DNA from: JBDKTK01 sp039680225
GTDB lineage: Bacteria; Desulfobacterota; Syntrophia; Syntrophales; UBA4778
NCBI GenBank assembly: GCA_039680225.1
Contig: JBDKTK010000113.1
Location: 1 to 8,413, forward strand
Length of the DNA: 8,413 bases
Direction of reading: 5' to 3'
Shown here piece after piece: positions 5,458 to 8,413 of the stretch; the stretch's first letter is position 1; each line of letters opens with the position of its first letter. A program made the position numbers and the translations under genes. The notes under the pieces are model-generated. The model saw only the letters and a program-made list of their open reading frames with translations, did no database searches and was not told the origin of the DNA.

Positions 5458-6267
5458 CTAAATCGCATCGGCCCGCCGCAGCCGCCTTACGAGTTCCTTC
5501 GCCGCTTCCTCGGGCTCTCCCTGGATCATCTCCGCGTGCCGGGCCTTCGGCAGCTCGACAATCCCCGCGATGCGCGTCGGCGAGCCGGCCAGCCCCATTT
5601 CACCAGTCTCAATACCGGCGGACTCGCAGGCCGTGCAGCCCAGTTCCCGGACCTCCCTGCCCATCGCCTCCATGATCCCGAGAACGGTCGGGAGCCGGTA
5701 TTCGTTGATGGATTTCAGCACGGCGACGACTGCCGGGAACTGCAATTCTATTTTGAGATATCCGTCTTCGACGGCCCTCTCCACGCGGCACGCACTTTCC
5801 GAGGGCTCGTAAATTTTCCTGGCGTGGGTGACGTGGGGGACTCCGAGCAACTCCGCCAGTTGCGCCGGGACCTGTCCCGTCGCCCCGTCCACGGTTTCAT
5901 TCCCGCAGAGGATGAGGTCCCAGCGGCCGAGGGACTTCACTGCCCCCGCCAGGACGCACGCCGTGGCCAGCGTATCGGCTCCGGCAAAGGCCCGGTCGCA
6001 GAGGATCACGCCTTTATCGGCGCCCATCGCCAGGGCCTCTTCGAGGCTCTGCCGGGCCTGCGGAGGGCCCATGGTCAGTGCGGTGACGCTCCCGCCGAGA
6101 TGCTCCCTGAGCCGCAGCGCCTCTTCCAGGGCGTGGCGGTCGGCGGGATTGGTTATCAACGGGACGCCCGTCCTTGTTATTGTCCCGGTTGACGGGTCGA
6201 GGGTGATCTTGTTGAAATGTTCGGGGTCGGGGACCTGTTTGATGCAGACTATAATGTCGAGAGGCAT
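5458..6267 (-). CDS. etfB: Electron transfer flavoprotein beta subunit
   Basis: A 269-aa EtfB, first gene of the operon and partner of the EtfA encoded 25 bp downstream. It begins with the characteristic IIVCIKQVPDPE, followed by NPADRHALEEALRLRE (40-55), MGPPQARQSLEEALAMGADKGVIL (66-89, the usual nucleotide-domain helix), DLILCGNETVDGATGQVPAQLAE (117-139, the AMP/FAD-binding loop) and FPAVVAVLKSINEYRLPTVLGIMEAM (177-202). The last block is the dehydrogenase-docking (recognition) loop region, ending the core with GSPTRI (229-233 area). The loop reads DGATGQV rather than DGDTAQV; that region separates AMP-binding carrier ETFs from FAD-binding bifurcating ones, but I cannot assign the type safely by eye. 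A Cys211-x-x-Cys214 pair occurs after the docking loop and is probably incidental. The ATG at 6267 is preceded by a modest AAAGG about 8 nt away. Confidence 0.95.
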   Translation of the reverse strand: MPLDIIVCIKQVPDPEHFNKITLDPSTGTITRTGVPLITNPADRHALEEALRLREHLGGSVTALTMGPPQARQSLEEALAMGADKGVILCDRAFAGADTLATACVLAGAVKSLGRWDLILCGNETVDGATGQVPAQLAELLGVPHVTHARKIYEPSESACRVERAVEDGYLKIELQFPAVVAVLKSINEYRLPTVLGIMEAMGREVRELGCTACESAGIETGEMGLAGSPTRIAGIVELPKARHAEMIQGEPEEAAKELVRRLRRADAI

Positions 6268-6436
6268 GCAGCAGACCTTTTCACATCTTTTTTACTGGTG
6301 TGAATAAATGCAATTTTTGTGCACAAACCCTGCTGTAACGAAATTGTTCACCCCCTCTTCTATTTTAACCGGGGCTTTCAGTCAAGGAGCATAATTTTTG
6401 CATGAGTGAAAAACCGGAGCTAACGGGTGGCTTGCA
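6268..6436. promoter_or_regulatory. Divergent promoter region with 12-bp palindrome at 6316-6327
   Basis: This 169-bp gap separates the minus-strand etfB operon from the plus-strand thioesterase operon, so it must hold promoters for both unless transcription comes from outside. It contains TTTGTGCACAAA (6316-6327), a perfect 12-bp palindrome about 49 bp upstream of the etfB ATG and 110 bp upstream of the thioesterase ATG, a good position for an operator acting on etfB. A plus-strand CATAAT (6390-6395) resembles a -10 box but lacks a clear -35. No regulator is encoded nearby that would name the site. Confidence 0.4.
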
Positions 6437-6871
6437 ATGGGTTTGGAAACAGATTCAACTGTCCGCACGAGGATAGAAAACATAATCCGCACGTCAAAGT
6501 ATTTCCAGTCACTGGAAATTAAAGTCCTGGAATTGTATAAGGGGAAGTGCGCGCTGGCCCTGGCGGCCAGGGACGAGCACACAAACATCCACGGCACGGT
6601 CCACGGCGGGGTGCTGGCCGCCCTGGCCGATTCGGCGTGCGGCATGGCCCTGCTGACGGAGCTTGCCGCTGATGAAATCACCGTGACGCTGAGCCTGAAC
6701 ATGAACTATATCCATCCCGCGGGCATCTGCAGCCTGACGGCGAAGAGCAGTCTCATCAGCCGGCGGCGCAGCACGGCGGTGCTCGAAGCCGACATATTCG
6801 ACCCCGCGGGGAACCTCGTGGCGCGGGCCAATTCGGTCCTGGCGATCAAAAAAATTCAGGGGGACAAATGA
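6437..6871 (+). CDS. PaaI-family hotdog acyl-CoA thioesterase
   Basis: A 144-aa single hotdog-fold protein of typical length for PaaI/YdiI-type thioesterases, which hydrolyse acyl- or aryl-CoA thioesters to free acid and CoA in the cytosol. The signature is NIHGTVHGGVLAALADSACGMALL (50-73). It has the HGG turn at the start of the hotdog helix and Asp65 at the position of the usual catalytic acidic residue. The strand LSLNMNYIHPA (90-100) matches the family's second conserved block. The ATG at 6437 is the first start after an in-frame TGA at 6407, with a weak GGGTGG upstream, so the start is secure. Its stop overlaps the next ATG (ATGA), so the two genes are translationally coupled. Next to a dehydrogenase operon it may free CoA from dead-end thioesters. 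The exact substrate is unknown. Confidence 0.9.
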   Translation: MGLETDSTVRTRIENIIRTSKYFQSLEIKVLELYKGKCALALAARDEHTNIHGTVHGGVLAALADSACGMALLTELAADEITVTLSLNMNYIHPAGICSLTAKSSLISRRRSTAVLEADIFDPAGNLVARANSVLAIKKIQGDK

Positions 6872-7452
6872 AACCGGCCGTTCTGATCATCGACATGCTG
6901 GAAGACTCTTTCAACGAACAGCACCGCAACCCCGTCACGCCGTTTGCCCTGGAGATCGTGCCGCGCATCAACCGCCTGACTCAAGCGGCAAGGGGCAAGG
7001 GCATCCCGGTGATATTTTCCATGGACAGCTTCCTGCCGGGAGACTTCATCTTCAAGGGGAAGATGCGGGAACATTCAATCCGCGGGACCGCGGGGGCGGA
7101 AGTCTATCGCGGCCTCACGCAGGAGAAAGGCGACATGTATTCCCGGAAGCGCCGGTTCAGCGCCTTTTTTAAAACGGACCTCGACCAGACGCTGCGCCTC
7201 CACGGAGTCGACACGGTCGCGCTTGCGGGCATCAACTCCCACTGGTGCGTCCTGAGCTCCGCGCTCGACGCCCTGGCCAATGATTTCCGCGCTTATATAA
7301 TCGAGGACTGCGCGGCGAGCTACAGCCGGCAGGTCCATGAAACCGCAATGGACATGTACCGGAGGAACCCCCTTTTCCCCCTCTTCAAAATCATGAAGCT
7401 CGATGAGTTCCTCGGCGAACTGGGCGGCGAGCCGGCCAACGAGCCAGACTGA
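6868..7452 (+). CDS. Isochorismatase-family cysteine hydrolase
   Basis: A 194-aa protein of the isochorismatase/nicotinamidase superfamily, which hydrolyses C-N or ether bonds through a Cys-Lys-Asp triad. All three residues are seen in order: Asp9 in VLIIDMLEDSF, Lys94 in SRKRRFSAFFKTDL and Cys127 in LAGINSHWCVLSSALDALANDF. The region SMDSFLPGDFIFKG (51-64) could contribute metal- or substrate-binding residues, but the nicotinamidase metal motif DxHxxxH is not seen. That argues against a nicotinamidase and for a general isochorismatase-like amidase. The ATG overlaps the thioesterase stop, and the ribosome binding site is CAGGGGGA inside the upstream gene. It ends 15 bp from the convergent synthetase gene. 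The substrate is unknown; the pairing with a thioesterase hints at clearance of an acyl or amide metabolite. Confidence 0.88.
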   Translation: MKPAVLIIDMLEDSFNEQHRNPVTPFALEIVPRINRLTQAARGKGIPVIFSMDSFLPGDFIFKGKMREHSIRGTAGAEVYRGLTQEKGDMYSRKRRFSAFFKTDLDQTLRLHGVDTVALAGINSHWCVLSSALDALANDFRAYIIEDCAASYSRQVHETAMDMYRRNPLFPLFKIMKLDEFLGELGGEPANEPD

Positions 7453-7467
7453 AGCCCGCGGCCCGCA

Positions 7468-8413
7468 TCAATCAGCCGCAACGCAGGTTATCAGGGCGTC
7501 CGCGGCGACCGCGCCCTTTTCGAACACCATGATCGGGTTGATCTCGATCTCCTTCACATAATCGCCGAGGTCGGTCAAAAGGGCGGAAAATTTCAGCAGG
7601 ATATCGACAATGCAATCCCGGTCGGCGGCCGGCTTGCCCCGGAAGCCGGCCAGCAGTTTGCTGCCGCGGATCCCGGATATCATTTCTTCGGCTTCGTATC
7701 TCGCCAGGGGCGCCAATCCCAGGCTGACATCGCCGAGGGCCTCCACCCAGATGCCGCCCAGGCCGAAGACGATTTTCCGGAATCCGGTCTCATCGGGAGA
7801 CGAGCCGATGATCACTTCGGCGGCGGCCCCGGGGAGCATCTCTTCGACCAGCAGCCCGCGCAGGCTTCCCCTCGACCTGACGGCGGCGGCGATCCGGCGG
7901 GCCGTTCTTTTCAGCTCCCGTTCATTTTTCACGTCCAGGGCGATTGCCCCCGCTTCGGTCTTGTGGGCCACGTCCGGAGATGCGCCCTTGAGGCAGACGG
8001 GGAACCCGATTTCCTGCGCCGCCGCGAGCGCTTCATCAAGGCTTGCCGCAAGCCTTCCCCTGGGCACGGGAATCCCGTACAGGGAGAGGATTGCCTTGGA
8101 TGCGGCCTCGTCGGGACGGCGGCCGCACTGTTCAATTATTTCGATCGCCCCGGCCCTCGCGCCTTCCGGGGCGGGCGCATGCTCCGGCATCGCTGCGCGG
8201 CGCCGGCGCCAGCCGCCGACAACGGCCAGGGCCCTGGCCGCATCGAGGCAGGAGCCGATGTCCCGGTACGTGAGCACGCCGCCTTTCTTTAACTCATCGA
8301 TCGATTCCTGCACGACCCGGTCGCCGAGCCAGCAGGCAATCACCGGTTTTTCCGGCCTCCCTTTCAGGCCCTCGAGCATCAGCGCCGGGGCGATCTTCTG
8401 CAGGTACATGGTA
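7468..8413 (-). CDS. ADP-forming acyl-CoA synthetase (acetate-CoA ligase type), C-terminal part
   Basis: The reading frame runs off the right edge (the codon before the Met at 8409 is ACC, Thr), so this is the C-terminal roughly 313 residues of a protein usually about 700 aa. Numbering from that Met, residues 1-62 are the end of the succinyl-CoA-ligase-like domain, with PVIACWLGD (22-30) and the GVLTYRDIGSCLDAARAL block. A variable Arg/Ala/Pro-rich linker (66-88) follows. Residues 89-313 form the ATP-grasp (beta) domain, with SLYGIPVPRG (109-118), the His149 motif SPDVAHKTEAGAI, LVEEMLPGAAAEVIIG (187-202), FGLGGIWVEALGDVSLGLAPL (215-235) and EIEINPIMVF (287-296). Such enzymes interconvert acyl-CoA, ADP and phosphate with acid, CoA and ATP. 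No GNAT domain is fused at this end. The phosphohistidine of the alpha half lies outside the window, so a catalytic enzyme cannot be told from a regulatory Pat-like homologue. Confidence 0.92.
   Translation of the reverse strand, partial: TMYLQKIAPALMLEGLKGRPEKPVIACWLGDRVVQESIDELKKGGVLTYRDIGSCLDAARALAVVGGWRRRRAAMPEHAPAPEGARAGAIEIIEQCGRRPDEAASKAILSLYGIPVPRGRLAASLDEALAAAQEIGFPVCLKGASPDVAHKTEAGAIALDVKNERELKRTARRIAAAVRSRGSLRGLLVEEMLPGAAAEVIIGSSPDETGFRKIVFGLGGIWVEALGDVSLGLAPLARYEAEEMISGIRGSKLLAGFRGKPAADRDCIVDILLKFSALLTDLGDYVKEIEINPIMVFEKGAVAADALITCVAAD

Noticed and set aside
4449..6192. Very long plus-strand frames (about 400 and 515 codons) opposite etfA and etfB.
   Set aside because: They are antisense shadows in GC-rich DNA. 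The minus-strand frames encode clear EtfA and EtfB with conserved motifs, while the plus-strand translations are Pro/Arg/Ser-rich with no recognisable domain.
6402..6476. A 24-codon frame (ATG at 6402) overlapping the thioesterase start, with AAGGAG upstream; possible leader peptide.
   Set aside because: The AAGGAG (6384-6389) is 12 nt from the ATG, too far for good initiation. The peptide shows no attenuator-like codon run, and overlapping short frames are expected by chance.
7453..7467. Search for a bidirectional terminator between the convergent hydrolase and synthetase genes.
   Set aside because: Only 15 bp separate the stops, and no stem followed by a T-run is visible on either strand.

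Overview
The window is GC-rich, densely coded bacterial chromosome with seven complete genes and one partial gene at each edge counted among nine in total. The content is an acyl-CoA dehydrogenase with its own electron-transfer flavoprotein (ETF), an HMG-CoA lyase, a hotdog thioesterase and an ADP-forming acyl-CoA synthetase. Together with frequent AGG and ATA codons, this suggests an anaerobic or facultative acid-degrading bacterium, for example of the Desulfobacterota/syntroph type. The taxonomic call is an inference and is weak. I see no tRNA, rRNA, CRISPR array, transposase or phage gene.

Layout. (1) 1-1320, plus strand: the 3' part of a PAS-PAS sensor histidine kinase of the NarL/DegS (HisKA_3) class; its response regulator is not in view. 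(2) 1506-2405, plus strand: an HMG-CoA-lyase-family enzyme with its own leader, which holds a possible promoter and a 14-bp palindrome. (3) 2418-2963, minus strand: a stand-alone GNAT acetyltransferase resembling the GNAT domain of Pat-type protein lysine acetyltransferases, convergent with the lyase. (4) 2964-3297: a 334-bp intergenic region with a strong nested inverted repeat and a clear intrinsic terminator. (5) 6267 down to 3298, minus strand: an etfB-etfA-acyl-CoA dehydrogenase operon with 25-bp and 17-bp gaps, ending at that terminator. (6) 6268-6436: a divergent intergenic region with a 12-bp palindrome. (7) 6437-7452, plus strand: a PaaI-type thioesterase and an isochorismatase-family hydrolase coupled by an ATGA overlap. 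(8) 7468-8413, minus strand: the C-terminal part of a fused ADP-forming acyl-CoA synthetase, cut by the window edge.

How the genes may work together (inference). The synthetase would activate a carboxylic acid to its CoA thioester, or make ATP from one. The dehydrogenase would oxidise a thioester and pass electrons to the adjacent EtfAB. The lyase would cleave a 3-hydroxy-3-methylglutaryl-CoA-like intermediate to acetyl-CoA plus an acetoacetate-like acid. The thioesterase would release CoA from stalled thioesters, and the GNAT might acylate acyl-CoA synthetases. The real substrate cannot be read from the sequence.

The most interesting signal is in the ETF/dehydrogenase operon. By ungapped eye alignment, the dehydrogenase lacks the catalytic glutamate at both known positions (Thr359 at the MCAD Glu376 site, Ala235 at the IVD/LCAD site). 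It does carry an acidic residue, Glu87, at the bottom of the predicted acyl pocket. Its partner EtfA has the conserved Gln-His next to FAD replaced by His280-Tyr281. This suggests a non-classical reaction or a diverged dehydrogenase/ETF pair rather than ordinary alpha,beta-dehydrogenation.
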